DNA from: Verrucomicrobiota bacterium
GTDB lineage: Bacteria; Verrucomicrobiota; Verrucomicrobiia; Verrucomicrobiales; Akkermansiaceae
DNA length: 64,000 bases
Assembly (NCBI GenBank): GCA_017301995.1
Contig: JAFLEH010000025.1
Span: forward strand, 53,981-117,980
Direction of reading: 5' to 3'
Every line of letters begins with the position of its first letter. Position 1 is the first letter of the stretch. The translations under genes and the position numbers were made by a program. Positions 36,487 through 46,372 of this stretch are shown one piece after another. A model generated the notes under the pieces. The model had not been told where the DNA came from. It did no database searches and worked only from the letters and a program-made list of their open reading frames with translations.

Positions 36487-38010
36487 CTAACCGCGAGGTC
36501 CCCGCAACGGCAGGGTCTGCACGGATCCGGAGGTGAGATCCTCGACGACAATCTGGTTAGGGCGGACATCGGCCACCCGGTAGGTATTTCCCGCGGAGTC
36601 GGCGAACCGCTGGCCTGGCGCGGCGGTGTAGCGGCGCCCGGTGCGGGCGTCCTCCACCAGCGCCACCGGATCATGCGCGCCGGACGGCACGCCGGATAGA
36701 ATCTCGCGGCTGGCGCCGGTGGCCGCGTCTTTCAGTTCGACCACCGCCAGTTCCCTCGGTTCGCTCTCGTCCTTCGGGGTCACCGTTTTGTGGCGCACGG
36801 CGACGACGACCAGCCGGCTGCCGGGCACCGCCGATCCGCGCCTAACCTGATATTCCGTGGGGGGCGCGCCCGCCACCCGCAGGGTCGCCGTTTCCCCGTC
36901 CACCGAGCGCACTGAGAGCGGGATCTCGCGCTGGCGGTATTGGCGCATCACCAGATTGACGCCGACCGGCGCTTGAGCCGGTTGATCCGGGTTTGTGACG
37001 GCGGGCGCGGTGGCCGGGCCGTGGGTTTTTGCTGTGGCGGCCAAGGTCCGGCCTTCGATCGGCGTCACCGGCTCACGGCGGCCCGCGGCAATGATCTCGC
37101 CGGAGACGGCGGCCGGGTCTATCGGTTCGTTAGGCTCGGCAATGGCGGTTTCCCCCGCGACCGAGGCATCCACCGCGGTGGCCATTTCCCGGGCCAACGC
37201 CTCCGGTGTTTCCAGCACCAGTTCGTCGGCCACCGGCTTGGCCGTGATCAGGGCTACGGCGGACTGATGCCCCTCCGCCTGCGCCAGATCCGCGGCGGTT
37301 TTGCCGTCGGGAGTCGTCGCGAACCGTCCGCATCCCAGATCCAACAGCATTTTAATGGCGGCATCGTGGCCGTTCTGTGCGGCAAGCATCAGCGGCGTCC
37401 GCCCGTCTTCCATCCGGGCGTAAACCGAAGCGCCGTATTTTGTCAGAGCGTCGATCATTTCCGCCCGCCCCTCGAGTGCGGCGGCGAGCAGCGCGGTGTC
37501 CAGTTCGTCGCGGGTGGCGGTCGCCAGTTCGCCGACCACGCTCACCGCGTTCTCCCGAACGGCGATCATCAGCGGGGTGTATCCGGCCTCATCCCTGAGC
37601 TTGGGAGAGGCACCCTGGCGCAGCAGCCAGCGTGTCATTTTCGGCTGATTGGCGGCCACCGCGGCCATCAGCGGGGTGCGGCCGCCCGCGCCGCGCTGGT
37701 CCACGGGCAGTCCTTTGTTGAGCAGGAACTCGGCCGCCTGGCGCGCACCGGAGGCCGCCGCCGCATGCAAGGCCGAATCCCCGCCGGCGTCCCGCGTGTC
37801 GATGGCGAAACCAGCCGCGAGAAACCGTTTCAACACCGCCACGTTGTCCTCCCGAACGGCCCGCAGCCAGTCCTCCGGCGTGTGCTGGTAACCCGCCTCG
37901 CCCAAGGCATCCTTCGCCGCGTCCGCGGGACGCTTGCACGACGGGACCCCCGCCGCCACCGCGACCGCAACCATCCACGCCGTCCACCGCCAGCGACTCG
38001 TTTCACTCAT
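36487..38010 (-). CDS. Exported ankyrin-repeat protein
   Basis: 507 residues. N-terminal hydrophobic signal (WMVAVAVAAGVPSC) with a cysteine that could be lipidated. Residues ~40-265 hold about six ankyrin repeats (GDSALHAAAASGARQAAEFL, GRTPLMAAVAANQPKMTRWL, GRTPLMLAAQNGHDAAIKML). The second half is Pro/Ala-rich linker, then a ~150-residue beta-rich domain (IPLSVRSVDGETATLRVAGA, RYTAAPGQRFADSAGNTYRV) that resembles repeated SH3/OB-like strands of unknown family. Likely a periplasmic protein-binding scaffold. Start chosen for the signal peptide. Single gene or first of a two-gene unit with the ACT protein. Confidence 0.8.
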   Translation of the reverse strand: MSETSRWRWTAWMVAVAVAAGVPSCKRPADAAKDALGEAGYQHTPEDWLRAVREDNVAVLKRFLAAGFAIDTRDAGGDSALHAAAASGARQAAEFLLNKGLPVDQRGAGGRTPLMAAVAANQPKMTRWLLRQGASPKLRDEAGYTPLMIAVRENAVSVVGELATATRDELDTALLAAALEGRAEMIDALTKYGASVYARMEDGRTPLMLAAQNGHDAAIKMLLDLGCGRFATTPDGKTAADLAQAEGHQSAVALITAKPVADELVLETPEALAREMATAVDASVAGETAIAEPNEPIDPAAVSGEIIAAGRREPVTPIEGRTLAATAKTHGPATAPAVTNPDQPAQAPVGVNLVMRQYRQREIPLSVRSVDGETATLRVAGAPPTEYQVRRGSAVPGSRLVVVAVRHKTVTPKDESEPRELAVVELKDAATGASREILSGVPSGAHDPVALVEDARTGRRYTAAPGQRFADSAGNTYRVADVRPNQIVVEDLTSGSVQTLPLRGPRG

Positions 38011-38274
38011 GCCCGGAACCTAGCCGCACCCGGCCCGGAATCAAGCGGATTCGCGGATTCGGGGCCGCTTGGCGGTTCAAGGGGATTTTTTGACTCGATG
38101 CGGTCAGAGGCGGTCATGCACGCGCCGTCACAGTTCGGAAATGGCAATTCCCATCCAACTCTGGGAGAGAACGGGAGACCATCGCGCCGCGCTCAAAGGC
38201 GCAAAACGGGAGAAGTTTTCCACGGCGGAGAAACGAATGGGTGCGGGCTAGCAGATCCGGTCTGTCAGTCCTAT
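38011..38274. other. Intergenic region
   Basis: No gene recognised. Separates two minus-strand genes, so it carries the promoter of the ankyrin gene (38011-38100) and the 3' end of the GYF/RDD gene. No clear terminator hairpin. Confidence 0.4.
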
Positions 38275-38955
38275 CTATCTCCTCCGCCAGACCAGGGTTC
38301 CGGCCATCATGTCGTGGAGGCATTGTTTGCGATCGGTCCAAACGCACATCAGGTAGCCGATGCACAGGATCAGCGACGAGATGAATTTTCCGAAATAGCG
38401 TCCCGTTGCCCTGCCGAACGAAATGCGTCCGCCATTCAGATCGGTCACGCGGATGCCGCAGGCCATTTTGCCCAGGGTGGCCTGGGTGGGGGAACTGACC
38501 ATGAGGGCTTCGTAAAGCCACCCGATCACGATGCTGATCAGCATGGCGAACGCCTGCAATCCATCCTCCCCGACGCCGATGACCACCCCGACGAGTCCCA
38601 CCACCAGGCCGACGACGAACCCGGCGATGTTCATGATAAAACCGTCGAGGAAGGCGGCGAGAAAGCGCCACCAGAAACCCGGATGATAGTTGAGATTCAT
38701 GTCGATTCCGGTGGCCGGATCAATCAGGGCGGCGGCTCCGGCGACTGGCGGCGAGTAGGGATTGTAGGCCTGTTGCGCGGGAGCGACGGGCTGGATCTGG
38801 AGGTTGAAGCGCACGCGCACCGGTTGCCAATCGAGCATGCCCTCGGTCCAACACAGGTCATCCGGAGCGATTTCACCGCGCTGGATTTTCGCCTCAACCT
38901 CGGTATGGGAAATGGGGCCGGACTGGACGCCGTTTTTCGCGATGTGATAATTCAT
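38275..38955 (-). CDS. GYF_2 plus RDD-family membrane protein
   Basis: 226 residues from ATG 38953-38955. Residues 1-50 form a GYF_2-like domain (MNYHIAKNGVQSGPISHTEV, DLCWTEGMLDWQPV), a common soluble cap on bacterial membrane proteins. From ~88 it is an RDD domain: WWRFLAAFLDGFIMNIAGFV with the Arg-Asp pair replaced by RFLAAFLDG, three to four helices, and SSPTQATLGKMACGIRVTDL, FGRATGRYFGKFIS, the classic RDD conserved motifs. RDD proteins are thought to transport ions or small molecules, some acting as Na+/H+ exchangers, but the role here is unknown. Divergent from the cysteine desulfurase. Confidence 0.85.
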   Translation of the reverse strand: MNYHIAKNGVQSGPISHTEVEAKIQRGEIAPDDLCWTEGMLDWQPVRVRFNLQIQPVAPAQQAYNPYSPPVAGAAALIDPATGIDMNLNYHPGFWWRFLAAFLDGFIMNIAGFVVGLVVGLVGVVIGVGEDGLQAFAMLISIVIGWLYEALMVSSPTQATLGKMACGIRVTDLNGGRISFGRATGRYFGKFISSLILCIGYLMCVWTDRKQCLHDMMAGTLVWRRR

Positions 38956-39055
38956 GGGCCAGTGGCTATCCGATTCGGTCGTCCCCGGCAAGCCGGATCT
39001 TGGGGAGATTGGCAATTTCCTTGATCGCCGGGCCGGATGGGGGGACACTCCGGGC

Positions 39056-40216
39056 ATGATTTTTCTGGATGCGAACGCGAGCACGCCGATCCGGGCGGAG
39101 GTGTTGGACGCCATGTTGCCGTGGCTGCGGGATGGTTACGCGAATCCCTCGGGCAGCCACAGCGAGGCGAAACGCGCTCGCGCGGCGATCGAGAACGCCC
39201 GAGCCCAAGTGGCGGCGTTTCTCGGCGCGCTGCCGGAGGAAATCGTGTTCACCGGCGGTGGCACGGAGAGCGTCAACACCGCGTTGCGTTCCTTGGATGG
39301 AAACTCGGGCGCCGGGCACGGACTCATCTCCGCCATCGAGCATAGCGCGGCGCTCCGCTGCGCGGAAACACTGCAGCGCGAGGTCATCATGGTGCCCGTG
39401 AACGCGGGCGGGCGGATCGAGATGGACCGTTTCGCGGAGGGCCTGGAAGGCGCGGCGTTCGTTTCCATCATGACCGCCAACAACGAAACCGGAGTGATCC
39501 AGCCGATCCGAGAGATCGCCGCGATGGCCAAGGCGCTCGGCCTACCGGTCCACACCGACGCCGTTCAGGCGGTGGGAAAGATCCCGTTTGACGCGCGCGG
39601 TCTCGGCGTGGACCTCGCCTCCGTTTCCGCACACAAGTTTCACGGTCCCAAGGGCGTCGGAGCGCTGTTTGTCCGATGCGGTACCGCGTTTTCGCCAATG
39701 TTGTTAGGTGGTGGTCAGGAAAGCGGGCGCCGCAGCGGCACGGAGAACACCGCCGGCATTGTCGGCATGGGCGCGGCCGCGGCGGCGATGGGGCGGCTTC
39801 TGGAATCCGGATCCGCGACCCAGCTCGCCGCGTTGCGCGACGCGTTCGAAAGCAAGGTGCTGGAGGAGGTTTCCGGCGTCACCGTCAATGGCGATCTCCG
39901 CCACCGGCTCCCTAACACCAGTCATCTTTCGTTCGACGGCTGCGAGGCGGCGGGCCTGCTGATTCTGTTGGATGAGGCCGGCATCGCGTGCTCGGCGGGA
40001 TCTTCCTGCATGAGCGGCAAGCACCGGCCGTCGCACGTGCAGGTGGCCATGGGGATCGACGAAACCCGCGCCCGCAGCAGCCTGCGCTTCGGGTTTTCGA
40101 CTCTCAACACCATGGGCGAGGCCTACGCCGCCGCCGTGATGGTCAAGCGTGCTGTAGAGAAGCTCCGCCGCGTCCAGGGCTCCGGAGTGGGGCCGGTGCA
40201 GGTGTATTGCACGTGA
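39056..40216 (+). CDS. Cysteine desulfurase (NifS/IscS family)
   Basis: 386 residues from ATG 39056; a longer in-frame extension upstream overlaps the divergent gene and is not favoured. PLP-dependent aminotransferase class V fold: FLDANASTPI start, TGGGTESVNTAL, SIEH-type AIEHSAAL, HTDAVQAVGKIPFD, the Schiff-base lysine in SAHKFHGPKG and the active-site cysteine loop CSAGSSCMSGKH. Converts cysteine to alanine, passing sulfur to Fe-S cluster scaffolds or tRNA thiolation. No iscU/sufU is adjacent, so a tRNA-modification (mnmA-partner) role is possible. Convergent with the GH43 gene at 40225. Confidence 0.9.
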   Translation: MIFLDANASTPIRAEVLDAMLPWLRDGYANPSGSHSEAKRARAAIENARAQVAAFLGALPEEIVFTGGGTESVNTALRSLDGNSGAGHGLISAIEHSAALRCAETLQREVIMVPVNAGGRIEMDRFAEGLEGAAFVSIMTANNETGVIQPIREIAAMAKALGLPVHTDAVQAVGKIPFDARGLGVDLASVSAHKFHGPKGVGALFVRCGTAFSPMLLGGGQESGRRSGTENTAGIVGMGAAAAAMGRLLESGSATQLAALRDAFESKVLEEVSGVTVNGDLRHRLPNTSHLSFDGCEAAGLLILLDEAGIACSAGSSCMSGKHRPSHVQVAMGIDETRARSSLRFGFSTLNTMGEAYAAAVMVKRAVEKLRRVQGSGVGPVQVYCT

Positions 40217-40224
40217 CGCGGTTT

Positions 40225-41610
40225 TCAAAACACCCGGAATTCCCACAATCCCGGCTCTCCCTTGAGGATCGTGAGACGAAGATGGCGGACGCGGGTGGAT
40301 TTTCGATCCACGTGCGGCGAACGTAGCGCCACATCCTCGTGCCCGCCATAGGGCGACCAGGTTTTTCCATCGAGCGATGATTCCAACTTGTAGGCATGGC
40401 CGGCTGCGGGTTTCACAAAATAGGCCTCGGTGCCGACGATGTCGCGTGCCTCGCCGAGGTCGATCTGCCACCATGGCGTCGCGTCGCCGCCGGCGGCCAT
40501 CCAACGGCTGCCATTGGAGTCGTCAATCGCTAGATCGGGCGCGAAGGTTTCGGTGCGGCCGGGCGACGGCGGCGTGAACTTGATATTCCAACCCGGACGA
40601 ACGGAGGACGCCGAGGCGGTACCTGCGAGCGCGAGATTGGGGCGAAGGGAAGGATCTTTGCGAAGATCGCCGACGCCTTGGTTGGTCAACTTGATCGGCT
40701 TGATCGTGCCGTCCGCATGGAACTCCATCTTTTGGGCGAAGACCTGGCGATTGGTGCTGCCGCGACCGAACTCGAGGTGGATGAAATACCAGTCGTCGGT
40801 GCCCGTCGGGTTGAGAAAACAGCCGTGGCCGGGGCCGTGGATGCCGGCCGCGGGGTCGGTTTGCGCGATGATTTTTTCCGAAGGGATGGTCCAGGGACCG
40901 ATCGGCGACGCTCTGCTTGTTAGATAAGCGTAGGCGTAGGTCTCGCCGCCACCGAGGGTGTAGAGGTAGTAATAGGTGCCCTTGCGCTTGAAAACCCACG
41001 GGCCTTCGGAGTAGGCGGATTCGCCCGTGTCGATGCCGATGACCCGGCCGTCGGGGCCGGATAGGTCGGGCTTGAGTTTCACCACGCGCCGGCGCGAATA
41101 GAACATGTAGGTTTGGCCGTCGTCGTCGCGGAAGATCTCCGCGTCGATCGCGGATTTTTGTTCGATGGGAAACGCCTGCCAGCCGGAGCCGGGGAAGATG
41201 TCCTTGCCATCGAGTGTCCTGAAAGGACCGGTTAGGTTGTTGGAAACCGTGGCGGTGATCTTGCCCTCCAGTGTTGGGAAAAGATAGTAACGCCCGTCGT
41301 GTTGGAACGGAGCGCTGGGGGCCCAGTATTTGGCGTTGAAGTTGTCGGGGAAGATCGAGCCTTCGAAGCTCCAGTTGACGAAATCCCGCGATGTCCAGAC
41401 GACGGGCGTGCCGGAGGTGGAGAGGTGTTTGCCCCATCCGTCGGTCGTGGCGTAACAATAGAAGGTGCCGCCAATGTCAACGACGCTGGCATCGGCTAGC
41501 AGGTCGGGGATGAGCGGACGTCCGAAGGAATGCGGCGGGGGCGCGGCGGGGGATAAGCCGCGGGAGGCCAGAATGCCGATGGCAAAGAGAGTGGGGAGGC
41601 GCGGGGGCAT
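40225..41610 (-). CDS. Secreted GH43 glycosidase with F5/8-type C (discoidin) domain
   Basis: 461 residues with a signal peptide (LPTLFAIGILASRGLSPAA). Five-bladed propeller of GH43: LIPDLLADASVVDIGGTFYC (catalytic-base Asp region), KYWAPSAPFQHDGRYYLFP, SAIDAEIFRDDDGQTYMFYS (pKa-modulating Asp) and YSEGPWVFKRKGTYYYLYT (acid Glu). The last ~120 residues are a galactose-binding/discoidin fold (RPNLALAGTASASSVRPG, WWQIDLGEARDIVGTEAYFV). Likely arabinofuranosidase or xylosidase acting on polysaccharide side chains. Its start codon region is 6 bp downstream of the next GH43 gene, so the pair is an operon. Confidence 0.86.
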   Translation of the reverse strand: MPPRLPTLFAIGILASRGLSPAAPPPHSFGRPLIPDLLADASVVDIGGTFYCYATTDGWGKHLSTSGTPVVWTSRDFVNWSFEGSIFPDNFNAKYWAPSAPFQHDGRYYLFPTLEGKITATVSNNLTGPFRTLDGKDIFPGSGWQAFPIEQKSAIDAEIFRDDDGQTYMFYSRRRVVKLKPDLSGPDGRVIGIDTGESAYSEGPWVFKRKGTYYYLYTLGGGETYAYAYLTSRASPIGPWTIPSEKIIAQTDPAAGIHGPGHGCFLNPTGTDDWYFIHLEFGRGSTNRQVFAQKMEFHADGTIKPIKLTNQGVGDLRKDPSLRPNLALAGTASASSVRPGWNIKFTPPSPGRTETFAPDLAIDDSNGSRWMAAGGDATPWWQIDLGEARDIVGTEAYFVKPAAGHAYKLESSLDGKTWSPYGGHEDVALRSPHVDRKSTRVRHLRLTILKGEPGLWEFRVF

Positions 41611-41616
41611 GGTGGT

Positions 41617-43218
41617 CTAACGGGTGAGGGGAGAGTCGTAGTGATAGGTGAAGGAGCCGAAGTCGGCGTGGCCGGCTTCGCCGGTGTTGTTATAGGAAAA
41701 CAGGCCGATGCGCTCGCCCCGGTAGTCGTTCCAGCCGAACTGATAGGGCTCGCCGAGCGGCGTGAAGCGCTTGCCATCCGTGCTGTAGGAGAAGCGGCAG
41801 AGGCCGTCCAATCCCCACTCGGAGCGCAGCCACAGCGGTCTCGCGGCCACGGCGGGACCGCGCAGGATCGTCCGATCACGCGCGGATTCGATCGTGAGCG
41901 CACCGTTCTCCCGGCGCACCGCGATGGTGGCGTAGTTCCGGGTGTAGTGGCAGAGCCCGGCAACCTGGCCCTCGGCCATGCCGGCGGGGTCCAACACGAC
42001 GGTGACCACATTGCGCCGGGTGCGCATGGTGCGCTGCGTGAGCGTGTTTCCTGCGGTCTTGAGGTCGTCGTGCCGGAGCGGTTTCCAGGCGTGCAAGCGC
42101 AGCCACCCGCGGCGCTCGGTGAGCGACCACTTGCCGGCGCGCGGTTGATAGTTCCACTCCCACTGCACGCCGAGGCGCGGGCTTGAAAAGTCATCGTCGC
42201 TTTGCGGAACGATCGATGGACCTCCTGTGACGGGCATTTTGCCGGTCCAGACCATGCGGCCGATGCCGTCGTCCCCCACCTCGCCGAGGATCGGCCAACC
42301 GTCTTTCCAGGTGACGGGCAGGAGACTGGCGGGGCGACCCTCCCAGGAGCCGGAACCGTGATGAGTTAGAAAACACCAGTCGCCGGCCGCGGTTTGCACG
42401 ATGCCGCCCTGATTGGGTTCGTGGAACTCGCGCTGCGTGTGGCTGAGCTGGCGCTTCTCGGTGTAGGGGCCGGTGATGTTTTTCGCACGCTGCATCATCA
42501 CGTGGCGGCCGCCGTTGGCGACCTCGCTGAAGAAATGATAGTAGGTGCCGTCGATCTTGAAGAGCTTGTTAGCCTCGCGGTGGGAGCCCTCGTTGATGAG
42601 CACCCGGGACTCGGGGACGAGATCGCGGCCGTCGGGCGTGAGTTTGTAGAGCCAGGTCTTGCAATTGTCGGCGAAGTGGGTGCCGACGAAGTAGCCCTGG
42701 CCGTCGTCGTCCCAGAACGGGCAGCAATCGTCCCATCCGCCCTCTTTGGTCATCCGGTGGAGCGGTTCCCATGGGCCTGCCGGGTCTGCGGCCGTACTCA
42801 TGAAATAGCCTTCGTCCGGAGTGCCGAAATAGACCCAAAATTTTCCTTTGTGATGGCGGATGGCACCGGCCCAGATGCCCTTGCCATAGCGGTTCATCCG
42901 GTCCCAATTCATGTCAGGTCCGATCCGGGTGACATCGGTCACCACATGGCCGATGATCCGCCAATTCACGAGATCTTTCGAACGGAGCACGATCATGCCC
43001 GGCGAATACTGGAAGGTGGACGAGATCGCGTAGTAGTCGGGGCCGACGCGAATGCAATCGAGGTCGCTATAGTCTCCGGGCAGCACAGGATTCTGATAGG
43101 ATCCGTTTTTCTGATCGCCCCACAGAGGCCAGTCCCCCCAGACCGATGGGGCGGCAATGGCATGGGAAACGAGGGCCGCCCCGGCGGCGAACGGAAGGCA
43201 GCGGGGAAACAACTTCAT
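41617..43218 (-). CDS. Secreted GH43 beta-xylosidase/arabinosidase-like enzyme
   Basis: 533 residues from ATG 43216-43218, which opens a signal peptide (KLFPRCLPFAAGAALVSHAI). N-terminal GH43 propeller: YQNPVLPGDYSDLDCIRVG (base Asp), GIWAGAIRHHKGKFWVYFG, WDDCCPFWDDDGQGYFVGTH (Asp) and NEGSHREANKLFKIDGTYYH (acid Glu in the EANKL/EGSH region). Residues ~340-533 form a concanavalin-like domain (WEWNYQPRAGKWSLTERRG, FGWNDYRGERIGLFSYN) found at the C-terminus of GH43_12-type xylosidases. First gene of the two-gene GH43 operon; divergent from the TPR/ExbBD cluster, with the shared intergenic region at 43219-43453. Confidence 0.87.
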   Translation of the reverse strand: MKLFPRCLPFAAGAALVSHAIAAPSVWGDWPLWGDQKNGSYQNPVLPGDYSDLDCIRVGPDYYAISSTFQYSPGMIVLRSKDLVNWRIIGHVVTDVTRIGPDMNWDRMNRYGKGIWAGAIRHHKGKFWVYFGTPDEGYFMSTAADPAGPWEPLHRMTKEGGWDDCCPFWDDDGQGYFVGTHFADNCKTWLYKLTPDGRDLVPESRVLINEGSHREANKLFKIDGTYYHFFSEVANGGRHVMMQRAKNITGPYTEKRQLSHTQREFHEPNQGGIVQTAAGDWCFLTHHGSGSWEGRPASLLPVTWKDGWPILGEVGDDGIGRMVWTGKMPVTGGPSIVPQSDDDFSSPRLGVQWEWNYQPRAGKWSLTERRGWLRLHAWKPLRHDDLKTAGNTLTQRTMRTRRNVVTVVLDPAGMAEGQVAGLCHYTRNYATIAVRRENGALTIESARDRTILRGPAVAARPLWLRSEWGLDGLCRFSYSTDGKRFTPLGEPYQFGWNDYRGERIGLFSYNNTGEAGHADFGSFTYHYDSPLTR

Positions 43219-43388
43219 GGTTTGGGAACGGAGAGTACTGAAAACCGGAGACATGGCCAAAGGAAAGCGGATGGATGGGGGCTCCGGGGCGCAATGGGGG
43301 GCATTCCGGAGCAATGCGGGGCCGACTTTACGCGAAACCGGCGGGCGAAATGTCAACGGAGCCAGCCTTGGCTTGGATGGAATATGGA

Positions 43389-43416
43389 TTGACAGTTCCG
43401 GGAATTCTCCTAAAAC
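43389..43416 (+). promoter_or_regulatory. Candidate promoter of the TPR/ExbBD cluster
   Basis: TTGACA at 43389-43394, 16 bp, then TAAAAC at 43411-43416, about 38 bp before the GTG start of the first TPR gene. Perfect -35 and 4/6 -10 match to the sigma-70 consensus. By-eye assignment only. Confidence 0.4.
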
Positions 43417-43453
43417 CGGGCTCGCCCCGTCCGTTACCCAAGGGATAAGCCCA

Positions 43454-46372
43454 GTGAAAAGCCCCGACATTGCCCGACGATTTCTCGTTGCGACCGCTCT
43501 AACTGCCATCGCGACTGCTCCGTGTTTTGCCCAGGCGCCCGCCCCGGCTCCCGCTCCGGCCCCGCCTGCGGCGCCCGCCGCTCCCGCGGGCCCTGTTTCG
43601 CGAGCCACCCTGATCCGGTTGTCCGAGGAGGCCGACGCGGCGTTTTCATCCAAGGACTACGCCACGGCGGCGGGCAAACTGGAGGAACTGATCACGGCAA
43701 TGGGGCCCAATCCTTCGGCGGCTCCGGCGGAGGTCGAGCAGATCTATTTCAACCTCGGTCTCGCCCATTTTCTCGGCCAGCGTCCCGCCGAGGCGGAGAC
43801 CGCCTTCACGAAGTGCCTCGCGAAGTTTCCCAAGGGCGAGTACGCCGGCCGTTGCTCCCTTGGGATCGGCCGCGCTTGCATCGCGCAGGGCAAGGACAAA
43901 TTCGACACCGCCATCAAGGCGCTCCAGCGCGCCAAGGAGGACCGGACGCTGCGGTCCGAGGCCTGTCTCGCGCTTGGCCAGGTGCTCGCGGACTCCGGGA
44001 AACGCAAGGAGGCCCTCGAGGAACTGCGCGCGCTGATGGGCGCGGACATCCGCACCCCGGAGCAGACCACCGCCGCCGTGGAGGTGATCGGCCTGCTGGC
44101 CGACAACGCCGATCTCGACGACCTCGTGCTCTATCTCGACCGGCTCATCAATCAGGCCGGCGTGCGCGACGCGCTATCGTGGTATGTCAACCAGGTGATC
44201 GTCCGCGGCGACGAAGCGGTTGGCGCCCGCGCCTATGAAACCGCGCTGGCGATCTATCAATCGATCCCGACCCGCGCCCAGATTCTGGAGGTTCAGGGGG
44301 CCGCGCTTGAGGAAAAGCGCAAGACGCTCAAGGCCATGGAAACGAAGATCGCCGCGGAGAAAACCAAGCCCGCCGAACAGCGGTCGCCGCGCCTCGCTTC
44401 CCAGGCCGCGTCGCTCAAGGAGTCGATCGCCACGTCCACCTCGGCCATGGAGGCGATCGAAAAGAAAACCGATCTCGACGCCGCCCTGCTGATGCGCCGC
44501 GGCCGCTGCCTGTACTACCTGAAACGCCACGAAGAGGCTCTGCTTTGTTTCCGCACCCTGCGCACCAAACACGCGTCCGCGCCGGACGCGAAGTCAGCCT
44601 CCTACGCCGAAATCATCATCTACAGCGAGCTGCGCGACTACAAAAAACTCCAGGACCTCTGCAACGCCTACCTCAAGGCATTCCCCGACGCCGACAACTC
44701 CGAGCAGGTCGCCAGCCTGGCCGGCGAACTGCTCGTGCAGGACGCCAAATGGCCGGAGGTCGGCCGGTTTTACAAGGGTCTCACCGAAAAATTCCCGAAA
44801 TCCGAGAATCTCGACCGTTTCATCTTCTTCCAGGCCGCCGCCTATTTCTACGAGGCCGATTTCGACGCCGCCAAACCGCTGCTGGAGAAGTTCGTCAAGG
44901 ACTATCCCAACAGCCAGCTCATCGAGACCGCGATGTATTATATGGCGATGATCCATTTCCTTGGAAACAAATATCAGGAAACGCTGGCGTCCTGCAAGGC
45001 CTATCTGAACAAGTTCCCGGACGGGCGCTACGCCGGCGACATGCAATACCGCCTTTCGTTCATCGACTACAACGACAAGGAGGAAGACCAGAGCGCCAAG
45101 ATCATCCGCGAGCTTCAAGCCTTCATGAAGGAGCACCCGGGTGACGCCGCCGAGGGCTCGATGTTCTGCCTGCTGGCCGATGTTTACAAGAAGACCGGCA
45201 AGGAGGACGAGGCGCTCGCCGCCTACCGCAAGGCGGTGTGGACGGAGAGCCCTGACGATGTGATCCAATACGCCCTCGACACCGCCACTTCCATCCTCCA
45301 GGGGCGCAAGGACTGGGCGGGTATCGGCAACCTTCACGCGGAATTCCTGAAGAAATATCCCAACAGCCCGCTGGCCATGCTTTCCGCCACCTGGGTGGCC
45401 CGGATGAAAACCCGCGAGGGCAAGCAGGACGAGGCGATGACCCTCCTCGCCGAAAGCCTCAAGACCAACATCGCCAATCCCGCGAGCGATCAGGTCGAGT
45501 TCCTCATCGACGAACTGGTGAAAGTCAGCGTCCCGAAGAAAAAGGTCTCCCAGATCGATATCAAGGAAGTGGACGCGAAGCTGGTGGACGGTTTGAAAAA
45601 GATCGGCGCCGAGGACAGTCCGACTTCCAACGCCCGGCTCTACTACGCCCGCTCGCGGCTCTCCCAGCTTCTCAAGCGCCCGGACATGTCCGATCTCTAT
45701 CTGAAGGGCATCGCCGCCTCCTGCAAGGACGACCCGTCCGTGCTCAGCCCCGCGCTGCTTTCGCTCTGCGGCGACATCCTGCTCAAGACCGGCCAGCTCG
45801 ACGACGCGGAGCGGATGTTCAAGCGACTGGCCGACCGCTATCAGGACTCGGTGTTTTCCGATGCCGGTCCCACCGGGCTTGGCGAGGTCGCGCTCGCCCG
45901 CAAGCAGCCGGAAGACGCGCTCCGGATTTTCAACGATGTCCTGACCAACAGCGCGGGCAGCTCGAAATTCAAGGAAGCCACCCTCGGCAAACTCGCGGCA
46001 CTGGTGGAACTCGGCAAGGAAAAAGAGGCCCACCAACTCGCTCAGGAAACCATCGGTGACAAGTCGTTCCGCGGCGAGTTCGCCGGCAAGGCCTATCTGT
46101 TGGAAGCCCGCATGTATCGCAAGCAGGCGTCCAAGGCGGCGGGCGACGAGGCCGCCGAGTTTCTCAAACAGGCGCACGCGATCTATCAGCGGGTCTATGT
46201 GTCCCACCAGGGATTCCCCGAGGTCTGTGCCAACGCCTATTGGGGCGCCTACGAAGTCGCGCTCGAGCTGAAGGACGACACCCTCGCCCAGAACACCCTC
46301 AAGGCGCTCGCCGAACACCCGAAACTCCAGAACACCGCCCCCTGCGCCAAAGCCAAGGAGACACTCAAATGA
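43454..46372 (+). CDS. Large exported TPR-repeat protein
   Basis: 972 residues from GTG 43454, preferred over upstream in-frame ATGs because it is preceded at 8 bp by AAGGGAT and opens a signal peptide (VKSPDIARRFLVATALTAIA) while the longer forms overlap the divergent GH43 gene. After an Ala/Pro linker the protein is tandem TPR throughout: YFNLGLAHFLGQRPAEAETA, RCLYYLKRHEEALLCFRTL, LADVYKKTGKEDEALAAYRK, LLKTGQLDDAERMFKRLADR. A charged coiled-coil lies near residues ~285-340. Periplasmic scaffold, comparable to the YbgF/CpoB role beside Tol systems. First gene of a six-gene plus-strand cluster; stop overlaps the next start (ATGA). Confidence 0.87.
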   Translation: MKSPDIARRFLVATALTAIATAPCFAQAPAPAPAPAPPAAPAAPAGPVSRATLIRLSEEADAAFSSKDYATAAGKLEELITAMGPNPSAAPAEVEQIYFNLGLAHFLGQRPAEAETAFTKCLAKFPKGEYAGRCSLGIGRACIAQGKDKFDTAIKALQRAKEDRTLRSEACLALGQVLADSGKRKEALEELRALMGADIRTPEQTTAAVEVIGLLADNADLDDLVLYLDRLINQAGVRDALSWYVNQVIVRGDEAVGARAYETALAIYQSIPTRAQILEVQGAALEEKRKTLKAMETKIAAEKTKPAEQRSPRLASQAASLKESIATSTSAMEAIEKKTDLDAALLMRRGRCLYYLKRHEEALLCFRTLRTKHASAPDAKSASYAEIIIYSELRDYKKLQDLCNAYLKAFPDADNSEQVASLAGELLVQDAKWPEVGRFYKGLTEKFPKSENLDRFIFFQAAAYFYEADFDAAKPLLEKFVKDYPNSQLIETAMYYMAMIHFLGNKYQETLASCKAYLNKFPDGRYAGDMQYRLSFIDYNDKEEDQSAKIIRELQAFMKEHPGDAAEGSMFCLLADVYKKTGKEDEALAAYRKAVWTESPDDVIQYALDTATSILQGRKDWAGIGNLHAEFLKKYPNSPLAMLSATWVARMKTREGKQDEAMTLLAESLKTNIANPASDQVEFLIDELVKVSVPKKKVSQIDIKEVDAKLVDGLKKIGAEDSPTSNARLYYARSRLSQLLKRPDMSDLYLKGIAASCKDDPSVLSPALLSLCGDILLKTGQLDDAERMFKRLADRYQDSVFSDAGPTGLGEVALARKQPEDALRIFNDVLTNSAGSSKFKEATLGKLAALVELGKEKEAHQLAQETIGDKSFRGEFAGKAYLLEARMYRKQASKAAGDEAAEFLKQAHAIYQRVYVSHQGFPEVCANAYWGAYEVALELKDDTLAQNTLKALAEHPKLQNTAPCAKAKETLK

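Noticed and set aside
43157..43453. Upstream extension of the large TPR protein to the ATG at 43157
   Set aside because: Would overlap the divergent GH43 start and put 99 non-signal residues before a good signal peptide; the GTG at 43454 with AAGGGAT upstream fits better.
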